Positions 27,186 to 36,951 of a stretch of DNA of 64,000 nt are shown here, piece by piece. Source of the stretch: Paracoccus liaowanqingii (GTDB lineage: Bacteria > Pseudomonadota > Alphaproteobacteria > Rhodobacterales > Rhodobacteraceae); assembly GCF_004683865.2 (NCBI RefSeq), contig NZ_CP038439.1:231501-295500 (forward strand), read 5' to 3'. Position 1 is the stretch's first letter. The number at the start of each line of letters is the position of its first letter. Both the position numbers and the translations under genes were made by a program. The notes beneath the pieces were generated by a model. It saw nothing but the letters and a program-made list of their open reading frames with translations. It searched no databases and had not been told where the DNA came from.

Positions 27186-28184
27186 ATCGACCCAGACCAG
27201 CTTGCGATGCGAGGCCAGCGCCACGGATCCCGCCAGCGGGTCGCCCGGGGCGGGCCAGAGGACGCCCGCATCGATGACGCGCAGGCCCTGCGCGGGCAGG
27301 ATGTAGTCCAAGCGCAGGTTGCCGGGGGGGCGGTCGTATTCCGCCGTGTCCAGCGCCGGATCGCCCTGATGGTCGGCATTGGGACCGGTCTGGGGCGGCT
27401 GCCACGCGCCGCGCGGTTCGGGGTCCTGTGTCACCGCAAGCAGGGCCGCAAGCGCTGCGGGATCGCCGTCGCCATCCACGGGATCGAGGTTCAGGTTGCC
27501 GATCACCGCGAAGGGGGCGCCCGGCAGGTGGTCCAGCCAGAAGGCGGCCTCGTCATGGTTGCGGGCGATGTTGCGGGGCTCGAAGGCCGGGGGGGTGGCG
27601 GCCATGGCCAGCAGGTGCAGCGGGCCCGCGGGCGTGGTGAGGGCGATGTCCCAATGCGCGGACGAGGACAGGCGCTGCACATCCCCATGGGGGCCGTCGG
27701 GCATCCGGTGGCCGGGCATGTCGCGCCAGAGCGTCGTTGTGTGGTCGGTGACGCTGGCGATGGGCAGGCGCGACAGGAGCGCCAACCCCGACTGCCCGGT
27801 GAAGGCGCCATAGCCCTGAGCGTCGCGGGGCTGGCCCGCGCGCCCGTCGCCATCCAGGTCGCGGCCGGTCTGGACCCCTCGGTTCGGGGGGCCGGCATGG
27901 CGGTGGGGCAGGGGGTGGCCCTGGTCCGCCAGCAGATCGGCAAAGGCCGCCAGCGCGCGGCCGTCCAGATCCCAGTCCAGGCCGGTGAGCAGGATCGCGT
28001 CGGGGCGCATCGCCGCGATGACCCGGGCAGCCGCCAACACCTGCGGGTCGTCGCGGGCGATGTCGCGCAGAAGCAGCCCCGGCCCGTCGCGGGTCAGGCC
28101 GGGATCCCAAGTGGCCAGGCGCAGGGTCTGGCCCTGGGCCGGGGCGGCCAGCATCAGGGCAAGGGCAAGCGCCCTCAGATCCAA
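27171..28184 (-). CDS. Exported endonuclease/exonuclease/phosphatase-family protein
   Basis: A 337-residue protein with a signal peptide ([19 protein letters not shown]). The EEP fold is suggested by [22 protein letters not shown], the central [16 protein letters not shown] and the terminal [14 protein letters not shown] with [11 protein letters not shown] (usual catalytic His near the end). Such enzymes cleave phosphodiester or phosphoester bonds, here probably in the periplasm or outside the cell. It overlaps the leuD stop by 10 bp, so it may be co-transcribed from leuD. Substrate unknown. Confidence 0.8.
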   Translation of the reverse strand: MDLRALALALMLAAPAQGQTLRLATWDPGLTRDGPGLLLRDIARDDPQVLAAARVIAAMRPDAILLTGLDWDLDGRALAAFADLLADQGHPLPHRHAGPPNRGVQTGRDLDGDGRAGQPRDAQGYGAFTGQSGLALLSRLPIASVTDHTTTLWRDMPGHRMPDGPHGDVQRLSSSAHWDIALTTPAGPLHLLAMAATPPAFEPRNIARNHDEAAFWLDHLPGAPFAVIGNLNLDPVDGDGDPAALAALLAVTQDPEPRGAWQPPQTGPNADHQGDPALDTAEYDRPPGNLRLDYILPAQGLRVIDAGVLWPAPGDPLAGSVALASHRKLVWVDLDLE

Positions 28185-28780
28185 GGGCGGGCCTGGGCCA
28201 TCCCGTCCTCGAACCGGTCGATGGCGGGGGCCTTTTCCATCGTCAGGCCGATGTCGTCCAACCCGTTCATCAGGCAGTGCTTGCGGAAGGCGTCGACGTC
28301 GAAGCCGTAGCTGGTGCCGTCCGAGGCGGTGACGGTCTGCGTCTCCAGATCGACGGTGATGCGGGCATTGGCGCCGCGTTCGGCATCCTCCATCAGCGCA
28401 TCGACCGCCTCCTGCGGCAGCACCACAGGAAGAATGCCGTTCTTGAAGCAGTTGTTGAAGAAGATGTCGGCGAAGCTGGTCGAGATCACGCAGCGGATGC
28501 CGAAGTCCAGAAGCGCCCAGGGGGCGTGCTCGCGCGACGATCCGCAGCCGAAATTGTCGCCCGCGATCAGGATCTGCGCGTCGCGCCAGGCGGGCTTGTT
28601 CAGCACGAAATCGGGGATCTCGGCGCCCGCGCGGTCATAGCGCATCTCGTCGAACAGGTTCACGCCCAGGCCCGAGCGCTTGATGGTCTTCAGGAACTGC
28701 TTGGGGATGATCATGTCGGTGTCGATATTGACCAGCGGCATGGGGGCCGCGATTCCGGTCAGGCGGGTGAATTTTTCCAT
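28175..28780 (-). CDS. leuD: 3-isopropylmalate dehydratase small subunit
   Basis: Small subunit of isopropylmalate isomerase in leucine synthesis; works with LeuC. It has 201 residues. The start is [24 protein letters not shown]. The swivelling-domain signature [17 protein letters not shown] and [20 protein letters not shown] are intact. In this genome leuD is separated from leuC by a plus-strand membrane-protein gene, though both lie on the minus strand. Confidence 0.95.
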   Translation of the reverse strand: MEKFTRLTGIAAPMPLVNIDTDMIIPKQFLKTIKRSGLGVNLFDEMRYDRAGAEIPDFVLNKPAWRDAQILIAGDNFGCGSSREHAPWALLDFGIRCVISTSFADIFFNNCFKNGILPVVLPQEAVDALMEDAERGANARITVDLETQTVTASDGTSYGFDVDAFRKHCLMNGLDDIGLTMEKAPAIDRFEDGMAQARPWI

Positions 28781-28844
28781 GGGTCCTCGTGTCTGGATTG
28801 CATTCGGGCTAAACTGACCCGTGTGAAAATCGGGGGGTGACGGC

Positions 28845-29429
28845 GTGACGGTGTTCGAGCTTCGGTCCTGCGTGGCCCGCCAGTGGAGCCCGCAGATTGG
28901 CGATCCGGAGCTGACCGGATGGGTCACGGTGCTGGCCTATGCGGTGGCGGCGCTGCTGTCGGGGCTGGTCTGGCGCCGCCTTGCGGACGATCCGCTGCGG
29001 ATCTTCTGGGGCGTGCTGGTCGTGCTGCTGGCCTTCCTGGCGGTGAACAAGCAGCTGGACCTGCAGACCGTCCTGACCGAGGCGGGCAAGTGCCTGTCCC
29101 GGGCGCAGGGCTGGTACGACGACCGCCGCGTGGTGCAGGTGGCCTTCATCGGCACGCTGCTGATCGTGCTGCTGATGGCCATGGGCGTGCTGATGGCGGT
29201 GCTGCGCGGCCGGATCGCGCAGAACGCGCTGGCGCTGGCGGGGCTGATCCTGGTGCTGGGCTTCGTGATGCTGCGCGCGGTCAGCATCCATAACGTCGAC
29301 CAGATCCTCGGCGGCGCCAGCCTGGGCCTGTCGAACAACTTCCTGCTGGAGAATGCCGGGCTGGTGCTGATCGCGCTGAACGCGCTGTGGCTGCTGCGGC
29401 GCCCGCATGGCCGCCTGCGGCCTCGCTGA
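28845..29429 (+). CDS. Hypothetical multi-pass membrane protein between leuD and leuC
   Basis: A 194-residue protein with about five membrane helices (near 26-43, 52-68, 97-120, 127-143 and 168-184). A short cytoplasmic N-terminus contains a cysteine, and a charged loop ([20 protein letters not shown]) lies between helices 2 and 3. It starts with GTG after a GGGGGG tract. I recognise no domain. It is transcribed opposite to leuC and leuD and so interrupts that pair. Rhodobacteraceae homologues may be mislabelled as isomerase because of this position; nothing in the sequence supports an enzyme. Confidence 0.75.
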   Translation: MTVFELRSCVARQWSPQIGDPELTGWVTVLAYAVAALLSGLVWRRLADDPLRIFWGVLVVLLAFLAVNKQLDLQTVLTEAGKCLSRAQGWYDDRRVVQVAFIGTLLIVLLMAMGVLMAVLRGRIAQNALALAGLILVLGFVMLRAVSIHNVDQILGGASLGLSNNFLLENAGLVLIALNALWLLRRPHGRLRPR

Positions 29430-29458
29430 GGCCGCAGCTGTCCGCGCGCGCGCCATGA

Positions 29459-30892
29459 TCAGGCGGGCTCGCGGGCGAATGCGCGGATGTCGGTCAGCCG
29501 CCCCGTGACGCCCGCCGCCGCCGCCATCGCGGGGCTCATCAGATGGGTGCGGCCCTTGTAGCCCTGCCGCCCCTCGAAGTTGCGGTTCGAGGTCGCGGCG
29601 CAACGCTCGCCCGGCTTCAGCTGGTCGGGGTTCATGCCCAGACACATCGAGCAGCCGGCCAGCCGCCATTCGAAGCCCGCCTCCAGGAAGACCGTGTCCA
29701 GCCCCTCCTCCTCGGCCTGGGCGCGCACCAGGCCCGAGCCGGGCACGACCATGCCCCGCACGCCCGGGGCCAGACGGCGGCCGCGCAGCACGTCGGCGGC
29801 GGCGCGCAGATCCTCGATCCGGCCATTGGTGCAGCTGCCGATAAAGACCGCATCGATGGCGATGTCGGTCAGGGGCATGCCCGCCGTCAGGCCCATGTAG
29901 TCAAGGCTGCGCCGCGCGGCATCGACCTTGCCGCCCGCGAAGCTTTCGGGGGCGGGGACCGTCGCGGTGATGGGCAGCGCGTCTTCGGGCGAGGTGCCCC
30001 AGGTGACGGTGGGGGCGATGTCCTCGGCGCGGATGGTCAGGACCTTGTCGAACTGCGCGCCGTCGTCCGAGAACAGCGTCTTCCACCAGGCGACCGCGGC
30101 CTCCCACTGGGCGCCCTTCGGGGCATGGGGGCGGCCTTGGACATAGGCGAAGGTCACCTCGTCGGGCGCGATCAGGCCGGCGCGGGCGCCGCCCTCGATC
30201 GCCATGTTGCAGATGGTCATGCGGCCTTCCATCGACAGGTTGCGGATCGCCTCGCCGCAATATTCGATGACATGGCCGGTGCCGCCCGCGGTGCCCGTCT
30301 CGGCGATGATGCGCAGGACGATGTCCTTGGCGGTCACGCCGGGGGCGAGGCGGCCGGTGATCTCGACCTTCATGTTCTTCGACTTGCCCTGGATCAGGGT
30401 CTGGGTGGCCAGCACATGCTCGACCTCGGAGGTGCCGATGCCGTGGGCCAGCGCGCCGAAGGCGCCATGCGTGGCGGTGTGGCTGTCGCCGCAGACGACG
30501 GTCATGCCGGGCAGGGTCCAGCCCTGTTCGGGGCCGACGATATGCACGATGCCTTGGCGCACGTCGTTCACGGGGTAGTAGACCACCCCGAACTCGCGGG
30601 CATTGCGGTCCAGCGCGTCGACCTGAATACGGCTTTCTTCGTTGTCGATGCCCTGCTGGCGGTCCAGCGTGGTGGGGACGTTGTGATCGGGCACGGCGAT
30701 CGTGCGCTCGGGCGCGCGGACGGTGCGGCCGGTCATGCGCAGCCCCTCGAAGGCCTGCGGGCTGGTCACCTCGTGGACCAGGTGGCGGTCGATGTAGAGA
30801 AGGCAGGTGCCGTCGTCCTGGCGGTCCACCACATGGGCGTCCCAGATCTTGTCGTAAAGCGTGCGCGGCGCGTGGGCTGCGGGAATGGTCAT
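29459..30892 (-). CDS. leuC: 3-isopropylmalate dehydratase large subunit
   Basis: Aconitase-family [4Fe-4S] enzyme subunit that isomerises 2- to 3-isopropylmalate. It has 477 residues. [42 protein letters not shown] and the cluster cysteines in FIGSCTNGR and CSMCLGMN are all present. The partner leuD lies downstream beyond an opposite-strand gene. Its 5' region contains a small upstream ORF and a hairpin. Confidence 0.96.
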   Translation of the reverse strand: MTIPAAHAPRTLYDKIWDAHVVDRQDDGTCLLYIDRHLVHEVTSPQAFEGLRMTGRTVRAPERTIAVPDHNVPTTLDRQQGIDNEESRIQVDALDRNAREFGVVYYPVNDVRQGIVHIVGPEQGWTLPGMTVVCGDSHTATHGAFGALAHGIGTSEVEHVLATQTLIQGKSKNMKVEITGRLAPGVTAKDIVLRIIAETGTAGGTGHVIEYCGEAIRNLSMEGRMTICNMAIEGGARAGLIAPDEVTFAYVQGRPHAPKGAQWEAAVAWWKTLFSDDGAQFDKVLTIRAEDIAPTVTWGTSPEDALPITATVPAPESFAGGKVDAARRSLDYMGLTAGMPLTDIAIDAVFIGSCTNGRIEDLRAAADVLRGRRLAPGVRGMVVPGSGLVRAQAEEEGLDTVFLEAGFEWRLAGCSMCLGMNPDQLKPGERCAATSNRNFEGRQGYKGRTHLMSPAMAAAAGVTGRLTDIRAFAREPA

Positions 30893-30934
30893 GGCTGAGG
30901 TCTTTCGGCTGTGATGCAGGGTGCAGGGAGGGGC

Positions 30935-30957
30935 CGGGCATGCGGATGCCCGCGTGC
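30935..30957 (-). promoter_or_regulatory. Hairpin between the upstream ORF and leuC
   Basis: On the minus strand CGGGCAT-CCGC-ATGCCCG forms a 7-bp stem just after the small upstream ORF and about 45 bp before leuC. It lacks a T run. It could take part in leader control of leuC or be a simple 3' end; no competing structure was worked out. Confidence 0.35.
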
Positions 30958-30959
30958 CG

Positions 30960-31046
30960 TCACCCCCGCGCGGTCACGCAGAGCGTTTCGCCATAGAAGC
31001 GCTGCGGCAGGCGCGCGCGGTCATGGATGTCGAAATAACGCATCAT
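30960..31046 (-). CDS. Candidate 28-codon upstream ORF (leader peptide) before leuC
   Basis: Starting with two ATGs it encodes [15 protein letters not shown] and ends CVTARG, then a TGA followed by a hairpin and, 67 bp on, leuC. It is not Leu-rich (two Leu codons), so it is not a classical leu attenuator peptide. The ribosome site is weak. High-GC synonymous choices and the tidy position make a translated leader possible, but chance cannot be excluded. No other gene occupies this ~310-bp stretch between leuC and rsfS. Confidence 0.35.
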   Translation of the reverse strand: MMRYFDIHDRARLPQRFYGETLCVTARG

Positions 31047-31203
31047 CGGCCAAGATTAGGCCAGCCGCGCCCGCCGATCAAGTCATCCCGGGGCGTTCGG
31101 GCAAGGAAATTGGCGCAGCCGATTGAGATGGGCCGAAAAGATGCTATGTTGGAGGGAACCCCGGCGCCGGGGGCTATCGGCGCGCGGACCGGAGGATGAA
31201 ACC

Positions 31204-31635
31204 CTGTCACAAGACGTCCCGTCGGCCAATCGGCCGACTGCCCCGAATCCAGGACCCAGCAGCGACGAGATCCTGTCGCTGGTCCTGACCTCTCTGGATG
31301 ACGACAAGGCCGAGGAGGTCATCACCATCGACCTGCGCGGTCGCACGGCCATCGCCGATCACATGGTGATCGCCTCGGGCCGCAGCTCGCGCCAGGTGGG
31401 GGCGATCGCCGAGAAGCTGGCCGAGCGGGTCAAGCAGGCCACCGGCCGCTCTCCGCGGATCGAGGGCAAGGATGCCGGCGATTGGGTGCTGATCGACACG
31501 GACGACGTGATCGTGCATGTCTTCCGCCCCGAAGTCCGCGATTTCTACCAGCTGGAGAAGATGTGGATGCCCGCCGACGCGCTGGCCCGCGTGCGTGAGC
31601 CTGCCCAGCCCTCGGCCTACCAGCCCCAGGACTGA
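31204..31635 (+). CDS. rsfS: Ribosome silencing factor RsfS
   Basis: Binds ribosomal protein L14 and blocks 30S-50S joining when nutrients are short. The conserved domain runs DEILSLVLTSLDDDKAEEV, then RGRTAIADHMVIASGRSSRQV, and GDWVLIDTDDVIVHVFRPEVR to YQLEKMW. The start is uncertain. In frame there are ATG 31141 (no ribosome site) and CTG 31204, which sits 8 nt after a clean GGAGG; I prefer the CTG, giving 143 residues. It is followed by rlmH 13 bp downstream, the common rsfS-rlmH pair. Confidence 0.9.
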   Translation: MSQDVPSANRPTAPNPGPSSDEILSLVLTSLDDDKAEEVITIDLRGRTAIADHMVIASGRSSRQVGAIAEKLAERVKQATGRSPRIEGKDAGDWVLIDTDDVIVHVFRPEVRDFYQLEKMWMPADALARVREPAQPSAYQPQD

Positions 31636-31648
31636 TCCGGGCGCCCGG

Positions 31649-32116
31649 ATGCGGATCGACATCGCCGCCGTGGGGCGGCTGAAGACCGGCCCCGAGGCGG
31701 CGCTGGTCGCGGATTACCTCGACCGCTTCGCCAGGACGGGCCGGGGCCTCGGCCTGCCGCCCGTGCAGGTCCACGAGGTCGAGGACCGGCGCGCGGGCAC
31801 CATGGCCGCCGAGGCCGAACTGCTGTCGCGCGCGATCCCGCCCGGCGCTTCCGTCGTGATGATGGACGAGCGCGGCGATCAGCCGACATCCGTGGACTTC
31901 GCCGCGCGCCTGGCGGGCTGGCGCGACCAGGCCCGCGACGTCTGCTTCGTCATCGGCGGGGCGGACGGGCTGGATCCCGCTTTGCGCGCCCGGGCCGACT
32001 GGCAGATCAGCCTGGGCCGCATGGTCTGGCCGCATCTGCTGGTGCGGGTGATGCTGGCCGAACAGCTCTATCGCGCGGCGACGATCCTCGCGGGTTCCCC
32101 CTATCATCGCGCGTGA
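31649..32116 (+). CDS. rlmH: 23S rRNA (pseudouridine(1915)-N3)-methyltransferase RlmH
   Basis: SPOUT-family methyltransferase of 155 residues that modifies helix 69 of the assembled ribosome. MRIDIAAVGRLKTGPE opens the protein. The knot region shows FVIGGADGLDP and the C-terminus ISLGRMVWPHLLVRVMLAEQLYRA with the final SPYHR, all typical. Co-transcribed with rsfS. Repeat copies C and D lie immediately downstream. Confidence 0.95.
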   Translation: MRIDIAAVGRLKTGPEAALVADYLDRFARTGRGLGLPPVQVHEVEDRRAGTMAAEAELLSRAIPPGASVVMMDERGDQPTSVDFAARLAGWRDQARDVCFVIGGADGLDPALRARADWQISLGRMVWPHLLVRVMLAEQLYRAATILAGSPYHRA

Positions 32117-32129
32117 CGCTGCCGCAGCA

Positions 32130-32195
32130 GGGGGGCCGTCTGCCCCCCGTCGCCGTTCCGGCGACTCCCCCGAGGATATTTTCGTGAAGAAGAAA
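32130..32195 (+). repeat. Dispersed GGGATATTT element, copy C
   Basis: A G-run/C-run hairpin (32130-32148) is followed by the perfect hairpin GTCGCCG-TTC-CGGCGAC (32149-32165), ACTCCCCCGAGGATATTTT (core 32174-32182) and the tail CGTGAAGAAGAAA. It lies after rlmH in the same direction and faces copy D 25 bp away. Confidence 0.8.
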
Positions 32196-32220
32196 CGCGA
32201 GTCTCGGACGCGTGGGCCCC

Positions 32221-32270
32221 TTTCTTCTTCACGGAAATATCCCGGGGGTCCGGGGGCTGGCCCCCGGTCC
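32221..32270 (-). repeat. Dispersed GGGATATTT element, copy D
   Basis: Read on the minus strand: a hairpin CCGGGGG-CCAG-CCCCCGG, then ACCCCCGGGATATTT (core 32243-32235), CCGTGAAGAAGAAA. Together with copy C it forms a 22-bp inverted repeat with one mismatch. It sits upstream of gpmI but points away from it. Confidence 0.8.
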
Positions 32271-32325
32271 GTCGGTTGCTGCTGGCGCCCGCTTTGCGTA
32301 TGACTGCCAAAACCGCGAGGCCGTC

Positions 32326-33840
32326 ATGACCAAACCCGTGATCCTGTGCATTCTCGATGGCTGGGGCCTGTCCGAGCGTCCCGAGCAGAGCGCCCCCGAC
32401 CAGGCGGCGACGCCGCAGTTCGACCGGCTGATGCGGGAGAGCCCGAACGCCCGGCTGCTGACCTACGGGCCCGACGTGGGCCTGCCGCGCGGACAGATGG
32501 GCAATTCCGAGGTGGGCCATACCAATATCGGCGCGGGCCGGGTCGTGGCCATGGATCTGGGCGCGATCGATCTGGCCATCGAGGAGGGCAGCTTCGGGCG
32601 CAACCCGGCGCTGCAGGACTTCATGGCGCGGCTGACGGCCTCGGGTGGGACGGCGCATCTGATCGGCGTGATCTCGGACGGGGGCGTGCATGGCCATCTG
32701 ACGCATGTCCTGGCGGCGGCGCGGGCCGTGGCGGGGGCGGGGGTGCCGGTCGTCATCCATGCGATCACCGACGGGCGGGATGTGGCGCCCTCCTCCGCGG
32801 CGGGGTTCCTGGCGCAGCTGCAGGACGGGCTGCCCGCGGGCGCGCGCATCGGCACGGTCATCGGGCGCTATTTCGCCTTGGACCGCGACAACCGGTGGGA
32901 GCGGGTCGAGCGGGCCTATCGCGCCATCATCGAAGGCCGGGGCGAGGCCGCGCCGGATGCCGCCAGCGCCATCGCGACCGCCCATGCGCGGGGCGAGACG
33001 GACGAGTTCGTGCCGCCCTTCGTCATCGGCGGCTATGCGGGTGCGCGGGATGGGGACGGGGTGTTCTGCCTGAACTTCCGCGCCGACCGGGCGCGCGAGA
33101 TCCTGTCGGCCCTGGGCGATCCGGTCTTCGAGGGGTTCGAGACCGGCCCGCGCCCGGACTGGGCGGGGATGCTGGGCATGGTCGACTATTCGACCCGCCA
33201 CGGCACCTTCATGACCGCCGCCTATCCCAAGCAGCAGGTCAGCAATACCCTGGGGGCCTGGGTGGCCGCGCAGGGGCTGCGCCAGTTCCGGCTGGCCGAG
33301 ACCGAGAAATACCCGCATGTGACCTTCTTCCTCAATGGCGGGAAGGAGACCCCCGAGCCGGGCGAGGATCGCCACATGCCGCAAAGCCCCAAGGTCGCGA
33401 CCTATGACCTGGCGCCCGAGATGGCCGCCGAGGAGGTCGCCGACATCCTGGTCGAGGTGATCGGGCAGGACTACGACCTGATCGTGGTGAATTTCGCCAA
33501 TCCCGACATGGTGGGCCATACTGGCAGCCTCTCCGCCGCCGCGCGGGCCTGCGAGGCGGTGGACCGGGGGCTGGGGCGGATGCTGGAGGCGCTGGACCGG
33601 GTGGGCGGCGTCGCCGTCATCTGCGCCGATCACGGCAATTGCGAGCAGATGATCGATCCCGAGACGGGCGGGCCGCACACCGCCCACACGCTGAACCCGG
33701 TGCCGGTCATCGTCTACGGCGGCCCGCCGGGCATCCATCTGCGCGACGGGCGGCTGGCTGATCTGGCGCCCACGGTGTTGGAGCTGATGGGGCTGGAAAA
33801 GCCCGCCGAGATGACCGGCACAAGTCTGATCACCCGATGA
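32326..33840 (+). CDS. gpmI: 2,3-bisphosphoglycerate-independent phosphoglycerate mutase
   Basis: Mn-dependent glycolytic enzyme that interconverts 3- and 2-phosphoglycerate. It has 504 residues. The N-terminal metal site ILCILDGWGLSE and the nucleophilic Ser in MGNSEVGHTNIGAGR (near 62) are intact. HAITDGRDVAPSSA, FVIGGYAGARDGDGVFCLNFRADR, NFANPDMVGHTG and ADHGNCEQM complete the metal-binding set. The start at 32326 was chosen because upstream in-frame sequence is repeat DNA. Its stop overlaps the next gene (ATGA). Confidence 0.95.
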   Translation: MTKPVILCILDGWGLSERPEQSAPDQAATPQFDRLMRESPNARLLTYGPDVGLPRGQMGNSEVGHTNIGAGRVVAMDLGAIDLAIEEGSFGRNPALQDFMARLTASGGTAHLIGVISDGGVHGHLTHVLAAARAVAGAGVPVVIHAITDGRDVAPSSAAGFLAQLQDGLPAGARIGTVIGRYFALDRDNRWERVERAYRAIIEGRGEAAPDAASAIATAHARGETDEFVPPFVIGGYAGARDGDGVFCLNFRADRAREILSALGDPVFEGFETGPRPDWAGMLGMVDYSTRHGTFMTAAYPKQQVSNTLGAWVAAQGLRQFRLAETEKYPHVTFFLNGGKETPEPGEDRHMPQSPKVATYDLAPEMAAEEVADILVEVIGQDYDLIVVNFANPDMVGHTGSLSAAARACEAVDRGLGRMLEALDRVGGVAVICADHGNCEQMIDPETGGPHTAHTLNPVPVIVYGGPPGIHLRDGRLADLAPTVLELMGLEKPAEMTGTSLITR

Positions 33841-35024
33841 GGATGCGCCTTGTCCTGGCGCTCTGCGCCGCCTGTGCCGCCCCTGCCGTCCTGGCCCCGC
33901 CGGCCGTCGCGCAGACCAGCCCCGCCAACCAGGCCGTTGCAGACGCCGAGGCCGCCGCCGCCCTGCTGCGCGCGGCGATCGGACAGCTGGCCCAGGCCGT
34001 CAGCGCCGACGATCAGGTCGTGGCCCTGACCGAGGTGATCCGCGGCTATGAGCTGGGCCTGTCGGCGCTGCGCGACGGGTTGCGGCAGGCCAGCGCCCGC
34101 GAGGCCGAGCTGCGCGACCGCTTCGAGGCGCAGCGCGGCCAGCTGAGCCGCGTGCTGGGCGCGATGACCGCGCTGCAGCAGAGCCCCGAATCGACGATGC
34201 TGCTGCATCCGGCGGGCGCCCTGGCCAATGCGCGCACCGGGATGATCCTGTCGGGCATCACCCCGGGGCTGCGGGCCGAGGCCGAGGCGCTGCAGGCCGA
34301 TCTGGACGAGATCGCCACCGTGCGCGAGCTGCAGGCCAATGCCGCCGGCATGCTGGGGTCGGGGCTGGATTCGGTGCAGGAGGCGCGGCGTCTGCTGGCC
34401 AGCGCGGCGGGCGATCGCAGTTCCATGCCCACGCGCTTTGCCGAGGATCCGCAGGAGCTGCAGGAGCTGCGCGCCGCCGCCGAAAGCCTGAACCAGTTCG
34501 CCACCGGCATCTCCAGCATGGAAAAGGACGTGGGTCCGCCGATGGAGGATTTCGAGGGTGCGCAGGGCAGCCTGCCCCTGCCGGTGGTCGGCACGATCCT
34601 GCGCCCCTATGACGAACCCGACGCCGCGGGCGTCAGCCGCCCGGGCTGGGTGATCGCCACGGCGCCCGCCGCCTTGGTGCAGACGCCTTGGCCTGCGACG
34701 ATCCGCTACCGCGGTCCCTTCCTGGATTACGGCAATGTGATGATCGCCGAGCCCGCGCGGGGGTATCTGTTGATCTTCGCGGGCCTCTCTCAGGTGTTCG
34801 GAGAGGTGGGCGATGTGCTGAAGGCAGGCGATCCGATAGGGCTGATGGGGGGCACCGAGGCCCCCGCCCAGGAATTCGGGTCGCAATTCGTCTCGGACGC
34901 GGCCCGCGGGGCCGAGGCCGGGCGCAGCGAGACGCTGTATCTGGAACTGCGCCGTGGCAACGAAACGCTGGACCCGGCCGACTGGTTTGTGCTCAATCCC
35001 GTCGTCGGGCCGCAAGAGGACTGA
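33837..35024 (+). CDS. envC: EnvC-like murein hydrolase activator with degenerate LytM domain
   Basis: Exported 395-residue protein. A signal peptide (about 1-26, ending AVAQ) precedes two long coiled-coil stretches (about 30-125 and 145-230) and a C-terminal LytM/M23-like domain (about 250-390). The domain lacks the zinc histidines: the usual HKGID site reads SRPGWVIA and the YGH site reads IFAGLS. EnvC-type proteins use such inactive domains to activate cell-wall amidases at division. The gene order gpmI-envC-ctpA is also familiar from other proteobacteria. Confidence 0.85.
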   Translation: MRMRLVLALCAACAAPAVLAPPAVAQTSPANQAVADAEAAAALLRAAIGQLAQAVSADDQVVALTEVIRGYELGLSALRDGLRQASAREAELRDRFEAQRGQLSRVLGAMTALQQSPESTMLLHPAGALANARTGMILSGITPGLRAEAEALQADLDEIATVRELQANAAGMLGSGLDSVQEARRLLASAAGDRSSMPTRFAEDPQELQELRAAAESLNQFATGISSMEKDVGPPMEDFEGAQGSLPLPVVGTILRPYDEPDAAGVSRPGWVIATAPAALVQTPWPATIRYRGPFLDYGNVMIAEPARGYLLIFAGLSQVFGEVGDVLKAGDPIGLMGGTEAPAQEFGSQFVSDAARGAEAGRSETLYLELRRGNETLDPADWFVLNPVVGPQED

Positions 35025-35039
35025 GGCAGAAAGGCCGCC

Positions 35040-36455
35040 ATGAAACATTATCTGATCGCGGGACTGGGGGGCGTTCTGGCCGGGGCTCTGGTCACAACGC
35101 AGTTGGCAGGTCCGCTGCTGGCCCAGGAAACCGGGCGCAGCGCGCCCATCTACGAGCAGCTTGAACTGTTCGGCAACGTCTTCGAGCGGATCCGCGCCGA
35201 CTATGTCGAGGCGCCCGACGACAAGGAGCTGATCGAGGCGGCCATCAACGGCATGCTGACCTCGCTGGATCCGCATTCGGGCTTCCTGTCGGCGGACGAC
35301 TATTCCGACATGCAGACGCAGACGCGCGGCAGCTTCGGCGGCCTGGGGATCGAGGTCAGCCAGGAAGAGGGCATGGTCAAGGTCGTGGCCCCCATCGACG
35401 ACACGCCCGCCGCCAATGCGGGCGTCGAGCCGGGCGATTTCATTACCCATGTGAACGGCGAATCGCTGCTGGGCCTGACGCTGGATCAGGCGGTGGACAT
35501 GATGCGCGGCCCCATCGGGTCCGAGATCACCATCACCATCCTGCGCGAGGGCGAGACCGAGCCGTTCGATCTGTCCATGGCGCGGGACACGATCAAGCTG
35601 ACCGTCGTGCGCAGCCGCGTCGAGGGCCATGCGGTCGTGCTGCGGGTCTCGACCTTCAACGACGAGACCTATGACACGCTGCTGGCCGAGCTGGAAAGCG
35701 CGGTCGAGGAGGCCGGCGGGATCGACCGGGTCACCGGCTTCGTGCTGGACCTGCGCAACAATCCGGGCGGGCTGCTGAACCAGGCGATCAGCGTCTCGGA
35801 CGCCTTCCTGGACGCCGGCGAGATCGTCAGCACGCGGGGCCGCAGTTCCGATGAGAGCGAGCGCTGGAACGCCGAGACCGGCGATCTGGCGCAGGGCAAG
35901 CCGATGGTCGTGCTGGTGAACGGCGGATCGGCCAGCGCGTCCGAGATCGTCGCGGGCGCGCTGCAGGACCATCGCCGCGCCATCGTGGTGGGCGAGAAGT
36001 CCTTCGGCAAGGGCTCGGTCCAGACGGTGATGCCGGTGACCGCCGACAGCGCCATCCGGCTGACCACGGCGCGGTACTTCACGCCCTCGGGCCGGTCGAT
36101 CCAGGCCCTGGGCATCCAGCCAGACATCCTGGTGGCCCAGCCCCGGCCCGTGCCGACCGATGACGAGGACGAGCCCCGCAGCGAGAGCAGCTTCAGCCGG
36201 TCCGAGGCGGATCTGCGCGGCGCGCTTGGCAACGATGTCAGCGACGAATTGCGCCAGCAGATGGAGGAGGAGGCCGCCGAGCTGGAGGCCACCGCCGCGC
36301 TGCGCGACGAGGATTATCAGCTGGCCTATGCGGTCGATGTCCTGAAGGGCCTGGCGGCGGTGAACTTCCGCGCCGACCAGGTGCCCGCCGCCGAGACGCC
36401 CGCCGTGACGGGCGAGGGCGCGGGGGGCGACGATGACGCGGCCGACCGGGGCTGA
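35040..36455 (+). CDS. ctpA: Carboxyl-terminal processing protease (S41 family)
   Basis: Periplasmic serine protease that trims C-termini of envelope proteins. It has 471 residues with an N-terminal signal ([20 protein letters not shown]). A PDZ domain (about 90-180) contains the substrate loop [11 protein letters not shown]. The S41 catalytic Ser lies in [13 protein letters not shown] (about 298) and Lys in [11 protein letters not shown] (about 324). The C-terminal ~90 residues are acidic and probably flexible. It overlaps rppH by 23 bp. Confidence 0.93.
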   Translation: MKHYLIAGLGGVLAGALVTTQLAGPLLAQETGRSAPIYEQLELFGNVFERIRADYVEAPDDKELIEAAINGMLTSLDPHSGFLSADDYSDMQTQTRGSFGGLGIEVSQEEGMVKVVAPIDDTPAANAGVEPGDFITHVNGESLLGLTLDQAVDMMRGPIGSEITITILREGETEPFDLSMARDTIKLTVVRSRVEGHAVVLRVSTFNDETYDTLLAELESAVEEAGGIDRVTGFVLDLRNNPGGLLNQAISVSDAFLDAGEIVSTRGRSSDESERWNAETGDLAQGKPMVVLVNGGSASASEIVAGALQDHRRAIVVGEKSFGKGSVQTVMPVTADSAIRLTTARYFTPSGRSIQALGIQPDILVAQPRPVPTDDEDEPRSESSFSRSEADLRGALGNDVSDELRQQMEEEAAELEATAALRDEDYQLAYAVDVLKGLAAVNFRADQVPAAETPAVTGEGAGGDDDAADRG

Positions 36456-36948
36456 GGCCCAGGCGCCCGACCGGACGGGACCGGGGGGCTTGCCCTACCG
36501 GCCCTGCGCGGGGGTGGTGCTGATCAACCGCGACGGCCTGGTCTTTGCGGGCCACCGGCTGGACATGCCCGGCGCCTGGCAGATGCCGCAGGGCGGGATC
36601 GACGGGGACGAGACCCCGCGCGCGGCCGCGCTGCGCGAACTGACCGAGGAGACGGGCGTGGCCCCGGATCTGGTCGAGGTGCTGGCCGAGACGCCGGGCT
36701 GGGTCTTCTACGACCTGCCGCCCGACATGCTGGGCCGCGTCTGGAAGGGCCGCTTCGGCGGGCAGCGGCAGAAATGGCTGTTGCTGCGCTTTCTTGGCGC
36801 AGACGGGGATGTGGACATCGAGACCGCCCATCCCGAATTCGACCGCTGGCAATGGATGCGCGCCGGCGATCTGCTGGAGAACATCGTGCCCTTCAAGCGC
36901 GCGGTCTATGCCGAGGTTCTGGACGCCTTTCGCGACCATCTGGCCTGA
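36433..36948 (+). CDS. rppH: RNA pyrophosphohydrolase RppH
   Basis: Nudix enzyme that removes pyrophosphate from 5'-triphosphate RNA and so starts mRNA decay. It has 171 residues. [17 protein letters not shown] and the Nudix box [23 protein letters not shown] are intact. AWQMPQGG and the late [12 protein letters not shown] are typical of RppH/NudH. It follows ctpA with overlap and is ended by repeat copy E. Confidence 0.93.
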   Translation: MTRPTGAEAQAPDRTGPGGLPYRPCAGVVLINRDGLVFAGHRLDMPGAWQMPQGGIDGDETPRAAALRELTEETGVAPDLVEVLAETPGWVFYDLPPDMLGRVWKGRFGGQRQKWLLLRFLGADGDVDIETAHPEFDRWQWMRAGDLLENIVPFKRAVYAEVLDAFRDHLA

Positions 36949-36951
36949 GGA

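Noticed and set aside
30893..31122. Classical leucine attenuator before leuC
   Set aside because: The upstream ORF has only two Leu codons and the hairpin lacks a T run, so the enteric mechanism does not fit.
31196..31260. ATG at 31196 as the rsfS start with a frameshift
   Set aside because: The GGAGG site touches this ATG with no spacing, and the continuous frame from the CTG needs no correction.
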